The position numbers were made by a program, and so were the translations under genes. The notes beneath the pieces are model-generated. The model saw only the letters and a program-made list of their open reading frames with translations, ran no database searches and was not told the origin of the DNA. Positions 26,354 to 34,432 of a stretch of DNA of 53,523 bases are shown here, one piece after another (position 1 is the stretch's first letter; every line of letters begins with the position of its first letter). The stretch is taken from the NCBI RefSeq assembly GCF_016599145.1, contig NZ_JAENKO010000030.1:1-53523 (forward strand), written 5' to 3'. Source of the DNA: Tomitella cavernea. GTDB lineage: Bacteria > Actinomycetota > Actinomycetes > Mycobacteriales > Mycobacteriaceae.

Positions 26354-27577
26354 ATGACCGAAACGACAGTCCCGACCGCGCAGGCCGCGGGGGCCGCACA
26401 GACAGCAGAGGACGCCGCTTTCGCCGCCGAGGTGCGCGAGTGGCTGGCGGACAACCTCACCGGCGAGTTCGCGGAACTCAAGGGGCTCGGCGGGCCGGGG
26501 CGCGAGCACGAGGCCTTCGAGGCGCGCCTGGCCTGGGACCGTCACCTGGCGGCGGCCGGCTGGACGTGCCTGGGCTGGCCGAAGGAGTACGGTGGCCGCG
26601 GCGCCACGATGAACCAGCAGGTGCTGTTCCACCTCGAGTACGCGCGCTCGGGTGCGCCCGCGCGGGTCAGCCACATCGGCGAGGAGCTGTTGGGGCCCAC
26701 CCTCATCGCTTTCGGCACCGAGGAGCAGAAGGCGCGTTTCCTGCCCGGAATCCGCAACGTCACCGAGCTGTGGTGCCAGGGCTACTCGGAACCCGGTGCC
26801 GGATCGGATCTCGCGGGCGTGAGCACCACCGCGCGCCTGGACGGCGACCGCTGGGTCATCAACGGGCAGAAGGTGTGGACGTCGCTGGCACACCTGTCCG
26901 ATTGGTGCTTCGTCGTCGCCCGCACCGAGCCGGGATCCCGGCGGCACAAGGGCCTGAGCTACCTGTTGGTGCCGATGCACCAGGACGGCATCGAGGTGCG
27001 GCCCATCATCCAGCTCACCGGTACCTCCGAATTCAACGAGGTGTTCTTCGCCGACGCCACCACCGAGGCCGACCTCATCGTCGGCGGGCAGGGCGAGGGC
27101 TGGAAGGTCGCGATGGGCACGCTCGCCTTCGAGCGCGGCGTGGCCACCCTGGGCCAGCAGGTGCAGTTCGCCGGGGAGCTGGCCGCCCTCGTCGAGCTCG
27201 CGGAGCACAACGGCGCCGCCCAGGACCCGGCCATCCGCGAGCGCCTCACCCGCGCCTGGGTGGGCCTGGAGGTGATGCGCGCGCACGCCGCCCGCACCCT
27301 GGGCGAGGGCAACACCGAGATCGCCGGCGCCCCGTCGGTGGCCAAGCTGGTGTGGGCGAACTGGCACCGCCGGCTGGGCGAGCTGGCCATGGAGGTCCGC
27401 GGCGCGCCGTCGCTGCTGGCGGCGGGCGGCTCGTACGACGAGTCCGACCCGTTCGACGAGTGGCAGCGGCTGTTCCTGTTCACCCGGGCGGACACCATCT
27501 ACGGCGGATCCGACGAGATCCAGCGCAACATCATCGCCGAGCGCGTGCTCGGCCTACCGAGGGAGGCACGACCGTGA
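26354..27577 (+). CDS. fadE30: Acyl-CoA dehydrogenase FadE30
   Basis: A 407-residue acyl-CoA dehydrogenase predicted to desaturate the propionyl-CoA side chain of HIP-CoA, the first beta-oxidation step on this substrate. Visible features: GWPKEYGGRGATMNQQ, GYSEPGAGSDLAGVST, NGQKVWTSLAHLSDW, and TIYGGSDEIQRNIIAERVLGLP. The ATG at 26354 has AAGGAA upstream. The gene ends overlapping the ipdF start in a GTGA arrangement. Same divergent fadD3/fadE30 layout as Mtb Rv3560c-Rv3561. Controlled by the KstR2 box 60 nt upstream. Confidence 0.92.
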   Translation: MTETTVPTAQAAGAAQTAEDAAFAAEVREWLADNLTGEFAELKGLGGPGREHEAFEARLAWDRHLAAAGWTCLGWPKEYGGRGATMNQQVLFHLEYARSGAPARVSHIGEELLGPTLIAFGTEEQKARFLPGIRNVTELWCQGYSEPGAGSDLAGVSTTARLDGDRWVINGQKVWTSLAHLSDWCFVVARTEPGSRRHKGLSYLLVPMHQDGIEVRPIIQLTGTSEFNEVFFADATTEADLIVGGQGEGWKVAMGTLAFERGVATLGQQVQFAGELAALVELAEHNGAAQDPAIRERLTRAWVGLEVMRAHAARTLGEGNTEIAGAPSVAKLVWANWHRRLGELAMEVRGAPSLLAAGGSYDESDPFDEWQRLFLFTRADTIYGGSDEIQRNIIAERVLGLPREARP

Positions 27578-28413
27578 GCACCATCGAGACGGGCACAGCA
27601 CCGAAGTCCCCGCTGGCCGAGGTTCCGCAGGAGACGCCCGGCCACGGGCTGCTCGCCGGGAGGAAGGCCGTGGTCACCGCTGCCGCCGGCACCGGCATCG
27701 GCTTCTCCACCGCGCGCCGGGTGCTGCTCGAGGGTGGCGACGTGGTCGTCTCCGACTTCCACGAGCGCCGGCTGGGCGAGACAGCGGCGGAGCTGCGAGC
27801 GGAGTTCCCGGACCGTCAGGTGGAGTCGATCCTGTGCGACGTCTCGTCCACCGAGCAGGTCGACGCGCTGATCGCGGGCGCGGCGGAGAAGCTCGGCCGC
27901 ATCGACGTGCTGGTGAACAACGCCGGACTGGGCGGCGAGACCCCGCTCGCGGACATGACCGACGAGCAGTGGGACCGCGTCCTCGACATCACGCTGAACA
28001 GCACGTTCCGGGCCACGCGCGCGGCGATGCGCTACTTCCGCGACGCCAACGCGGCCGACGGTGCCCGGCGCGGCGTCATCATCAACAACGCGAGCGTGCT
28101 CGGCTGGCGCGCGCAGCACGGGCAGGCGCACTACGCGGCCGCCAAGGCCGGTGTGATGGCGCTGACCCGCTGCAGCGCCATCGAGGGCGCCGAGCACGGA
28201 GTGCGCGTCAACGCCGTCTCGCCGTCCATCGCCCGGCACCCGTTCCTGGCCAAGGTCACCAGCGAGGAGCTGCTCGACAACCTGGCGGCGGGCGAGGCAT
28301 ACGGCCGCGCGGCAGAGGTGTGGGAGATCGCCAGCGTCATCGCGATGCTGGCCTCGGACTACACGACCTACATGACCGGCGAGGTCGTCTCGGTCTCCAG
28401 TCAGCGGGCGTGA
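27574..28413 (+). CDS. ipdF: SDR IpdF, hydroxy/keto-HIP-CoA dehydrogenase
   Basis: A 279-residue classical SDR, orthologous by position and sequence style to Mtb Rv3559c (IpdF), which oxidises the 5-hydroxyl of the HIP-CoA derived intermediates. The cofactor site is VVTAAAGTGIGFSTA, NNAGLGG is intact, and the catalytic residues are in NASVLGWRAQHGQAHYAAAKAG (Ser, Tyr, Lys). It starts at GTG 27574 within the stop of fadE30, with GGGAGG upstream at 27561-27566. Follows fadE30 in one operon; kstR2 comes next with its own promoter. Confidence 0.9.
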   Translation: MSTIETGTAPKSPLAEVPQETPGHGLLAGRKAVVTAAAGTGIGFSTARRVLLEGGDVVVSDFHERRLGETAAELRAEFPDRQVESILCDVSSTEQVDALIAGAAEKLGRIDVLVNNAGLGGETPLADMTDEQWDRVLDITLNSTFRATRAAMRYFRDANAADGARRGVIINNASVLGWRAQHGQAHYAAAKAGVMALTRCSAIEGAEHGVRVNAVSPSIARHPFLAKVTSEELLDNLAAGEAYGRAAEVWEIASVIAMLASDYTTYMTGEVVSVSSQRA

Positions 28414-28454
28414 CGACGCCGGGGCGCGGGGCGAGCACCCCGGAAAGCCTGCCT

Positions 28455-28477
28455 AGCAAGCGCTTGGTAGTTAGGGT
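28455..28477 (+). promoter_or_regulatory. KstR2 operator and -10 box for kstR2
   Basis: AGCAAGCGCTTGGT at 28455-28468 is an exact match to AnCAAGnnCTTGnT. A TAGGGT -10 box follows at 28472-28477, and the GTG start of kstR2 begins 7 nt later, where transcription should start. This is an autoregulated, leaderless promoter. Confidence 0.87.
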
Positions 28478-28483
28478 GGGGGT

Positions 28484-29101
28484 GTGAGCGTGGCGAACAA
28501 CGGCGGCAAGACGGAGGCGACACGGTCGGAGCGGCGCAGCGAGCTGCTCGAGATCGCGGCCGGCCTTTTCGCCGACCGGGGGATGAAATCGACGACGGTG
28601 CGCGACATCGCCGATTCCGCCGGCATCCTCTCCGGCAGCCTCTATCACCACTTCGACTCCAAGGAATCGATCGTCGACGAGATCCTCGCGGAGTTCCTCG
28701 ACGAGCTGTTCGGTCGCTACCGCCGGATCGTCGACGCAGGCCAGGACGCGCGCACCACCCTGGAGGAGCTGGTGCGGGCGTCGTTCGGCGCGATCGACGT
28801 GCGGCACTCCGCGGTGGCGATCTACCAGGACGAGGCCAAGCACCTGGCGGCGAACCCGCGCTTCGGCTACCTGGGCGAGCGGGCACGCGAGTTCCGCGAG
28901 CTGTGGATCGGCGTGCTGCGCCGTGGCGTGGCCGACGGGAGCTTCCGTCCCGGCCTCGACGTGGAGATCGCCTTCCGATTCATCCGCGACACCGTGTGGG
29001 TGGCGGTGCGCTGGTACCGCCCGGGCGGGGAACGCAGCGCAGACACGATCGCCTCCGAGTACCTGTCGATCGTGCTGAACGGCATATCCGCCGGCACATG
29101 A
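28484..29101 (+). CDS. kstR2: TetR-family repressor KstR2
   Basis: A 205-residue TetR-type repressor of the HIP (rings C/D) regulon. The N-terminal HTH spans roughly residues 12-60 (RRSELLEIAAGLFADRG, TTVRDIADSAGILSGSLYHHFDSKESI). The C-terminal ligand domain in KstR2 binds HIP-CoA, which releases DNA. The GTG at 28484 lies at the expected transcription start, so the mRNA is leaderless, and a KstR2 box just upstream implies autoregulation. Its targets by operator match here are fadD3 and fadE30 operons, itself, and probably echA20-ipdABC and the adjacent SDR. Confidence 0.92.
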   Translation: MSVANNGGKTEATRSERRSELLEIAAGLFADRGMKSTTVRDIADSAGILSGSLYHHFDSKESIVDEILAEFLDELFGRYRRIVDAGQDARTTLEELVRASFGAIDVRHSAVAIYQDEAKHLAANPRFGYLGERAREFRELWIGVLRRGVADGSFRPGLDVEIAFRFIRDTVWVAVRWYRPGGERSADTIASEYLSIVLNGISAGT

Positions 29102-29135
29102 GAGCGGACGGCGCCCTGCCCTCGCGGAAGCGCAG

Positions 29136-29168
29136 CCTCCGTCGAACCGCATCCTCCGTCGAACCGCA
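29136..29168. repeat. 16-bp direct repeat, period 17
   Basis: CCTCCGTCGAACCGCA occurs at 29136-29151 and again at 29153-29168, in the short gap between kstR2 and fadA6. Its role is unknown; it may be a chance duplication in the fadA6 leader. Confidence 0.75.
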
Positions 29169-29204
29169 GCATCCAGTAAAGCCGCAGAACATCAGGAGAA
29201 CACC

Positions 29205-30353
29205 ATGCCCGAGGCATACATCATCGACGCGGTCCGCACCCCCACCGGCAAGAGGGGCGGCTCGCTTTCCGGAGTGCACCCCGCCGACCTGGGCGCGCAC
29301 ATCATGAAGGCAGCGGTCGAACGCAACGAGATCGACCCGGCCGCCGTCGACGACGTGGTTTTCGGCTGCGTCGACGCCATCGGCGGCCAAGCCGGCAACA
29401 TCGCGCGCTCCGCCTGGCTGGCCGCCGGCCTGCCGGAGGAGGTGCCCGGCACCACCGTCGACCGGCAGTGCGGTTCGTCGCAGCAGGCCATCCACTTCGC
29501 CGCACAGGCGGTCATGAGCGGCACGTCCGATCTCATCCTGGCCGGCGGCGTGCAGAACATGAGCCAGATCCCCATCAGCGCGGCGATGATCGCGGGCAAG
29601 GAGTTCGGATTCGACGACCCGTTCTCCGGCTCCGAGGGGTGGCGGGCCCGCTACGGCGACCAGGAGGTCTCGCAGTTCCGCGGGGCCGACATGATCGCGC
29701 AGAAGTGGGACATCTCGCGGCTGGACATGGAGGAGTTCGCGCTGCGCAGCCACGAGCGTGCGCGCTCCGCGATCGCCGAGGGGCGCTTCGAGCGGGAGAT
29801 CGTCCCGGTCGGCGAGTTCACGACCGACGAGGGCCCGCGTGCGACGTCCATGGAGAAGATGGCGGGCCTCAAGCCGCTGTCCGAGGGCAGCCGGCTCACC
29901 GCGGCCGTCGCCAGCCAGATCTCCGACGCCGCATCGGCCACGCTGGTCGCTTCGGAGGCGGCGGTGCAGCGGTTCAACCTCAAGCCCCGCGCGCGCATCC
30001 ACCACATGTCGGTGCGCGGTGCCGACCCGGTCATGATGCTCTCGGCCCCGATCCCCGCCACCGAGTACGCGCTGCGCAAGTCGGGCCTGTCCATCGACGA
30101 CATCGACGTGGTCGAGATCAACGAGGCTTTCGCGTCGGTCGTGCTGTCGTGGCTCAAGGAGACGGGCGCCGATCCGGCCCGCGTCAACGTCAACGGCGGC
30201 GGGATCGCGCTGGGGCACCCGTTGGGCGCGACGGGTGCGAAGCTGTTCGCGACCTTGCTGTGCGAACTCGAGCGCACCGGCGGCCGGTACGGCCTGCAGA
30301 CGATGTGCGAGGGCGGCGGCACCGCCAACGTCACCATCATCGAAAGGCTCTGA
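29205..30353 (+). CDS. fadA6: Acetyl-CoA acyltransferase FadA6
   Basis: A 382-residue thiolase that cleaves beta-ketoacyl-CoA thioesters. The nucleophile Cys89 lies in DRQCGSSQQA; the second active-site set is GHPLGATGAK and CEGGGTANVTII. In the KstR2 pathway FadA6 is proposed to act on ketoacyl-CoAs produced after ring C opening by IpdAB. RBS AGGAG is 9 nt before the ATG. It comes 104 nt after kstR2, so it may share its transcript or have its own promoter; no separate KstR2 box is seen. A strong hairpin follows. Confidence 0.9.
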   Translation: MPEAYIIDAVRTPTGKRGGSLSGVHPADLGAHIMKAAVERNEIDPAAVDDVVFGCVDAIGGQAGNIARSAWLAAGLPEEVPGTTVDRQCGSSQQAIHFAAQAVMSGTSDLILAGGVQNMSQIPISAAMIAGKEFGFDDPFSGSEGWRARYGDQEVSQFRGADMIAQKWDISRLDMEEFALRSHERARSAIAEGRFEREIVPVGEFTTDEGPRATSMEKMAGLKPLSEGSRLTAAVASQISDAASATLVASEAAVQRFNLKPRARIHHMSVRGADPVMMLSAPIPATEYALRKSGLSIDDIDVVEINEAFASVVLSWLKETGADPARVNVNGGGIALGHPLGATGAKLFATLLCELERTGGRYGLQTMCEGGGTANVTIIERL

Positions 30354-30398
30354 ACCACCTGTACTCAACGCTGTTGAGATCACAAGTCCACATCGATT

Positions 30399-30433
30399 CG
30401 GCGGCCTTCGGGGAAACCCCCCGGAGGCCGCCG
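30399..30433. terminator. Hairpin terminator after fadA6
   Basis: An 8-bp GC stem continues through one wobble pair into a G4/C4 stem with a small loop, total about 15 pairs, 46 nt past the fadA6 stop codon. Confidence 0.7.
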
Positions 30434-30501
30434 GTCGCTGTGTCGGGGCGCACAGCGGAGGGGGGTAAGGTTGCCGGGGTCGACACGGCGGAAGGGGAGA
30501 G

Positions 30502-32457
30502 ATGAACAGATACCGATGGGGGGTGGCGGCCGCCGCGGCCGCATCCGTTGCCATCGTCAATCCTGCGCTCGCGCAGGCGCAGCCGCAGACGATCGAGTGG
30601 GTCGGCTGCCCGCAGTACCTCGGATACATGGACCGCGGCGGGCTGGCGGCGGACGTCGACTGGCAGTGCGGTGAGGTCCAGGTCCCCGTCGACTACTCCG
30701 ACCCGGACGGCAGGAAGATCGACGTCTCGGTCAGCCGCATCCCGGCGGAGAACCCCGCACAGAGCCAGGGCGCATTGTTCGGTAATCCGGGCGGCCCGGG
30801 CGAGCAGGCGCTGGACTTCTGGCTGCCGGTGGAGGAGGGGGCCGGCCCGGGTGCCCGGCTGCACGAGAACTACGACCTCGTGGCCGTCGAGCCACGCGGC
30901 CTCAGCTACAGCGGCGGTGTGGCGTGCGACGCGCCCGTGACGGCGATGCTCGATCCGGCGGCGGCCTATACGGCGTGCATGGCGGCGGACCCGCAGCTGG
31001 TGCAGTCGCTGACGACCGCCAACACCGCGCGCGACATGGAGGTCGTCCGGGCGACGCTTGCAGCGGAGAAGGACGCTCACGGCGGGGCAGCAGCTCACGG
31101 CGGGGCAGCAGCTCACGGCGGGGCAGCAGCTCACGGCGGGGTGGCGGACGACGGAACCATGGACTACCTCGGGTACTCCTACGGGACCTACCTGGGCGCC
31201 ACCTACGCCACCCTGTACCCCGAGGAGACAGGCCGGTTCGTGTTCGACTCGGCCGTCAACCCGGACTGGGTGTGGAACGAGCAGGCGGCGCAGCAGGCCG
31301 AGGCCCGCAAGCAGCGGACCGACGACATGTTCGCCTGGATCGCCGCCCACGATGACACCTACCACCTGGGGGACACCCCGCTCAAGGTGTTCCACGCGTG
31401 GAAGGGCATCACCGACGAGGAACTCAGCGGCGGGATGAACCTCACGCCGCCGGACGCGCGGATGGGTGACCTGCCCGAGTTCGTCCGGCCCGTGGGCGAG
31501 CCGGTGCTGGACGTCGTCAATGCCACCGCCGAGCCGCGTGCGCGCGTCGATGGGGCGGTGCGGGCGCTGACGGGCGCGGACAACGGCCGGGCCACGAGCG
31601 GGCTCACCGGGACCACGCTCAACGCCGCCGGTTCGCGGGAGATGTGGCCGGTGGTCGCACGCAGGATGCAGGACATTCGGCAGTACGGGGCGGGGACGCT
31701 GGCCCCGGGGACCCGTATGGTCGATCCGCCGCAGCTCACCACGGACGACGTCCTGTTCACCGCGGTCACCTGCAACGAGAACCCGCAGTCCGGTGACCCG
31801 GTGCAGGCCGCGCTGGCGCAGTTCAACGCGCAGACCGGGGGCAACGCTTACGACGTCATGGCGCAGCGTGCGCGCGGCGGCGTGGACTGCGCCGGCTGGC
31901 CGGCCAGCAGCGCGCCGGTGCCGCTCGACGGCAGCGGCCTGGACACCGCTCCGCTGGTGCTGCAGAGCGAGCACGATGCGCTCACCCCGTACCCGGGCGG
32001 CGTGGAGCTGGCCGAGGAGATGGGCGGCGTGCTGGTGACGGTGCAGGGCGGCGACCACGGCGTGTTCGGCCGCGGCAACGAGGCGGTGGACAAGGTGGTC
32101 GACGACTACCTTGTCGACGGCGTCGTGCCGCAGCCGCAGGTGCTGCCGGAGGCACAGATCCGGACTCCGCTCACGCCTCCGCAACCCGCCCCGCTGCCGG
32201 CCGCGGAGGACCTGAATGCCGCTATGGCGCAGGGCTTCTCGGTGGCTTCGGATGCGGTGAAGCAGGCGGCGCAGCAGATCGACAGCGCTGTCGCTCAGAG
32301 GGATGCCGCCCAGGGCGGCCCTGTGCAGGACGATGCTATGCAGTCCGACGCCGGCCAGACGGATGACGTGCAGGCAGGCTCCGCGACGGGGGGCCCGATC
32401 GAGCAGGCCGTGGATGACGCGGTCGATCGGATCGGCACCGTACTGGGCGTCGAGTGA
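30502..32457 (+). CDS. Secreted alpha/beta hydrolase with TAP-like C-terminal domain
   Basis: A 651-residue exported hydrolase. A signal peptide ends near AQAQ (residues ~23-27). The fold follows the tripeptidyl-aminopeptidase group: oxyanion loop FGNPGGPGEQA, nucleophile Ser in GYSYGTYLG, Asp in SEHDALTPYPGG and His in GGDHGVFGRG. Between the helix before the nucleophile (TARDMEVVRATLAAEK) and that strand lies an in-frame AHGGAA repeat of about 22 residues, expected to be a surface loop. The C-terminal ~85 residues are Gln/Asp/Ala-rich and low in structure. The gene sits between fadA6 and ipdC, where Mtb has fdxB and another gene; substrate unknown. Start ATG 30502 has GAAGGGGAGAG. Confidence 0.85.
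   Translation: MNRYRWGVAAAAAASVAIVNPALAQAQPQTIEWVGCPQYLGYMDRGGLAADVDWQCGEVQVPVDYSDPDGRKIDVSVSRIPAENPAQSQGALFGNPGGPGEQALDFWLPVEEGAGPGARLHENYDLVAVEPRGLSYSGGVACDAPVTAMLDPAAAYTACMAADPQLVQSLTTANTARDMEVVRATLAAEKDAHGGAAAHGGAAAHGGAAAHGGVADDGTMDYLGYSYGTYLGATYATLYPEETGRFVFDSAVNPDWVWNEQAAQQAEARKQRTDDMFAWIAAHDDTYHLGDTPLKVFHAWKGITDEELSGGMNLTPPDARMGDLPEFVRPVGEPVLDVVNATAEPRARVDGAVRALTGADNGRATSGLTGTTLNAAGSREMWPVVARRMQDIRQYGAGTLAPGTRMVDPPQLTTDDVLFTAVTCNENPQSGDPVQAALAQFNAQTGGNAYDVMAQRARGGVDCAGWPASSAPVPLDGSGLDTAPLVLQSEHDALTPYPGGVELAEEMGGVLVTVQGGDHGVFGRGNEAVDKVVDDYLVDGVVPQPQVLPEAQIRTPLTPPQPAPLPAAEDLNAAMAQGFSVASDAVKQAAQQIDSAVAQRDAAQGGPVQDDAMQSDAGQTDDVQAGSATGGPIEQAVDDAVDRIGTVLGVE
31075..31141. repeat. 18-bp minisatellite in coding sequence
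   Basis: The 18-nt unit GCTCACGGCGGGGCAGCA is repeated 3.7 times without a mismatch and encodes AHGGAA units. The length is divisible by three, so gain or loss of a copy leaves the reading frame intact. It is inserted just before the catalytic serine motif. Confidence 0.9.
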
Positions 32458-32488
32458 TGGTCTGAGTCCGCCGCAGCGGCGACAGCAA

Positions 32489-32527
32489 AAGGGGCCGGCC
32501 GGGATACTGAATCCCGGCCGGCCCCTT
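32489..32527. terminator. Perfect 17-bp hairpin terminator
   Basis: The arms 32489-32505 and 32511-32527 are fully complementary with a 5-nt loop; A residues before and T residues after make it usable in both directions. It lies between the convergent secreted hydrolase and ipdC genes. Confidence 0.82.
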
Positions 32528-32603
32528 CGACGTTCCCGCGGCCGTCTCCACGGCGCTGTTTCTCTACAGCGCTGTTTCTTCTACGGCACCGTCGGCGTCC
32601 CCG

Positions 32604-33680
32604 TCAGCGGCGCAGCTTGGCCATCGCGTCGATGCGCTCGGCAGCCTGCGTCATGGTGCGTTCGATGAGCTCCGCGCAGCTGGGCAGGTCATCGATCATG
32701 CCCACCACCTGGCCGGAGGCGAGTACGCCCGCGTGCGTATTGCCGTCCACCAGGCCGGCCTTGAGCAGCATCGGCGTGTTGCCTGCCATGATGATCTGTT
32801 GCCAGGTGCGGTCGGACGCCTTCTTCATGGCGAGCCCGTCGCGCATCAGCGTCGACCACTTCATGCCGGTCATCGCCTTGAACTCGGTGGCGTTGCGCGC
32901 CGCGGCCGCGAGGCCTTTGGCGTAGCTGCTCTTCTCCAGGGCGTCCACCAGCTCGGTGTTGAGCACGCGGTGCGGCATGCCGTCGACCTTGCGCGAGACG
33001 GTGGTGTCCTGCAGCCCCCGCTTGAGGTACTCCTGCTTGACGGAATCGGGCACGGCCGAGTCGGAGGTGAGTAGGAAGCGGGTGCCCATCGCTATGCCCT
33101 CGGCTCCGTACGACAGCGCCGCGGCGAGCCCCCGGCCGTCGAAGAAGCCGCCTGCCGCGACGACGGGGATGCCGCCGTCGCCGAGGGCGTCGATGACGCT
33201 GGGCAGCAGCAGCGTGGTCGCGACCCCGCCGGTGTGTCCGCCGCCTTCGCCGCCCTGGACGATCACCGCGTCGGCGCCCCAGGAGGCCACCTTCACCGCA
33301 TGCTTGGCGGCACCGATCGACGGGACGACGACGACGCCGTTGTCCTTGAGCTTGGCGATCAGGTCCTTCTTGGGGGCCAGTGCGAACGAGGCCACCTTGA
33401 CCTTCTCGCGGATCAGCAGGTCGATCCGTTCGCCGGCGTCGGTGGCGTCGGCGCGGATGTTCACACCGAAGGGCTTGTCGGTGAGCGACTTCGTCTTCTT
33501 GACCGCGGCCTCGAGTTCGCCGAAGGTCATCGTCGCCGAGGCGATGATGCCGAGCCCGCCCGCGTTGGATGTTGCGGCGGTGAGCCCCGGCCCCGAGACC
33601 CAGCCCATGCCCGTCTGGACGATCGGGTACTGCACGCCGACCAGCTCGGTGAAACGGGTGGAGATCTGCGGGGTGGTCAC
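32604..33680 (-). CDS. ipdC: IpdC, FMN-dependent oxidoreductase of HIP catabolism
   Basis: A 358-residue nitronate monooxygenase-like TIM barrel flavoprotein, orthologous to Mtb Rv3553. Features are PIVQTGMGWVSGPGLTAATSNAGGLG, VIVQGGEGGGHTGG with the phosphate-binding glycines, and AAGGFFDGRGLAAALSYGAEGIAMGTRF. IpdC is proposed to introduce a double bond in a HIP-CoA derivative ahead of EchA20-driven ring opening. Its GTG start at 33680 overlaps the ipdB stop (GTGA). Last gene of echA20-ipdA-ipdB-ipdC, ending at a strong hairpin. Confidence 0.92.
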   Translation of the reverse strand: MTTPQISTRFTELVGVQYPIVQTGMGWVSGPGLTAATSNAGGLGIIASATMTFGELEAAVKKTKSLTDKPFGVNIRADATDAGERIDLLIREKVKVASFALAPKKDLIAKLKDNGVVVVPSIGAAKHAVKVASWGADAVIVQGGEGGGHTGGVATTLLLPSVIDALGDGGIPVVAAGGFFDGRGLAAALSYGAEGIAMGTRFLLTSDSAVPDSVKQEYLKRGLQDTTVSRKVDGMPHRVLNTELVDALEKSSYAKGLAAAARNATEFKAMTGMKWSTLMRDGLAMKKASDRTWQQIIMAGNTPMLLKAGLVDGNTHAGVLASGQVVGMIDDLPSCAELIERTMTQAAERIDAMAKLRR

Positions 33681-34432
33681 AGCGCCACCTCGCGGTCGCG
33701 CAGCGACTTCGGGTCGATGACCTCGCGGATCAGGCGGAGCTCCTCGGCCGAGGGCTCGCGGGTGGGGCCGGCGGCGTCGAGGCCGTCGATCTCGAACGAG
33801 GTGTTCTCACGCACTTGCTGGGCGGAGACGCCCGGGTGCAGGCTCAGCGCGTGCAGCGTGCGGCCGGGGCCGCTGTAGTCGAACACGCCCAGGTTGGACA
33901 CGACGCGGTAGTTGTTGAGGAACCGGTAGGCGGGGTTGTCCGGGTCGGCCTTGTCGTATCCGACGCCGCACACCACGTCGACCTGCTCGCTGAACACGCG
34001 CGCGGAGTGCTTGCCCACCCAGTAGCTGGTGGCGTGGTTGATGGCATTGCCGGGACCGCCGCGCACGCCGAACATCTGGCGCGTCGGCTTGTCCAGCGGC
34101 CCGAAGGCGGAGATGTTCTGGTTGCCGTACTTGTCCAGCTGGTTGGCGCCCATCACCACGTGCCGGCGGCCGGAGGCGACCACGTCGAACACCTTGGAGA
34201 ACGGCAGCCAGCCCTCCACCTTGCCGGGCCTGCCCAGCGCGGGGGTGTCGGCCAGGATCAGCGCGTTGCCGTCGGTGATGAGGAGGTCGGGCTCGGTGGT
34301 CAGGCGGGCCAGCCGGGCGCCGATGGACGGCAGCGTGGCCATGGGGGAGGCCATGATCTCGCCGGCGCCGGAGAACATCTCCGCGCATGCGACGGCGCAG
34401 TACTCGGCCCGGGTCACGTTGTTGTCGGTCAT
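33677..34432 (-). CDS. ipdB: IpdB, CoA-dependent hydrolase beta subunit
   Basis: A 251-residue subunit of the class I CoA-transferase-like enzyme IpdAB, orthologous to Mtb Rv3552. The pair hydrolyses the C ring of COCHEA-CoA by a retro-Claisen-type reaction instead of CoA transfer. Conserved features include MASPMATLPSIGARLARLTTEPDLLITDG and the GNQNISAFG region; VVSNLGVFDYSGPGRTLHALSLHPGV is the family's C-terminal half. ATG overlaps the ipdA stop by 4 nt, and the ipdC start overlaps its own stop, ensuring coupled synthesis. Confidence 0.93.
   Translation of the reverse strand: MTDNNVTRAEYCAVACAEMFSGAGEIMASPMATLPSIGARLARLTTEPDLLITDGNALILADTPALGRPGKVEGWLPFSKVFDVVASGRRHVVMGANQLDKYGNQNISAFGPLDKPTRQMFGVRGGPGNAINHATSYWVGKHSARVFSEQVDVVCGVGYDKADPDNPAYRFLNNYRVVSNLGVFDYSGPGRTLHALSLHPGVSAQQVRENTSFEIDGLDAAGPTREPSAEELRLIREVIDPKSLRDREVAL

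Noticed and set aside
24578-27367. Very long minus-strand frame across fadD3 and fadE30
   Set aside because: It is a shadow of fadD3 and the antisense of fadE30; its translation is Arg/Pro/Gly-rich with no domain.
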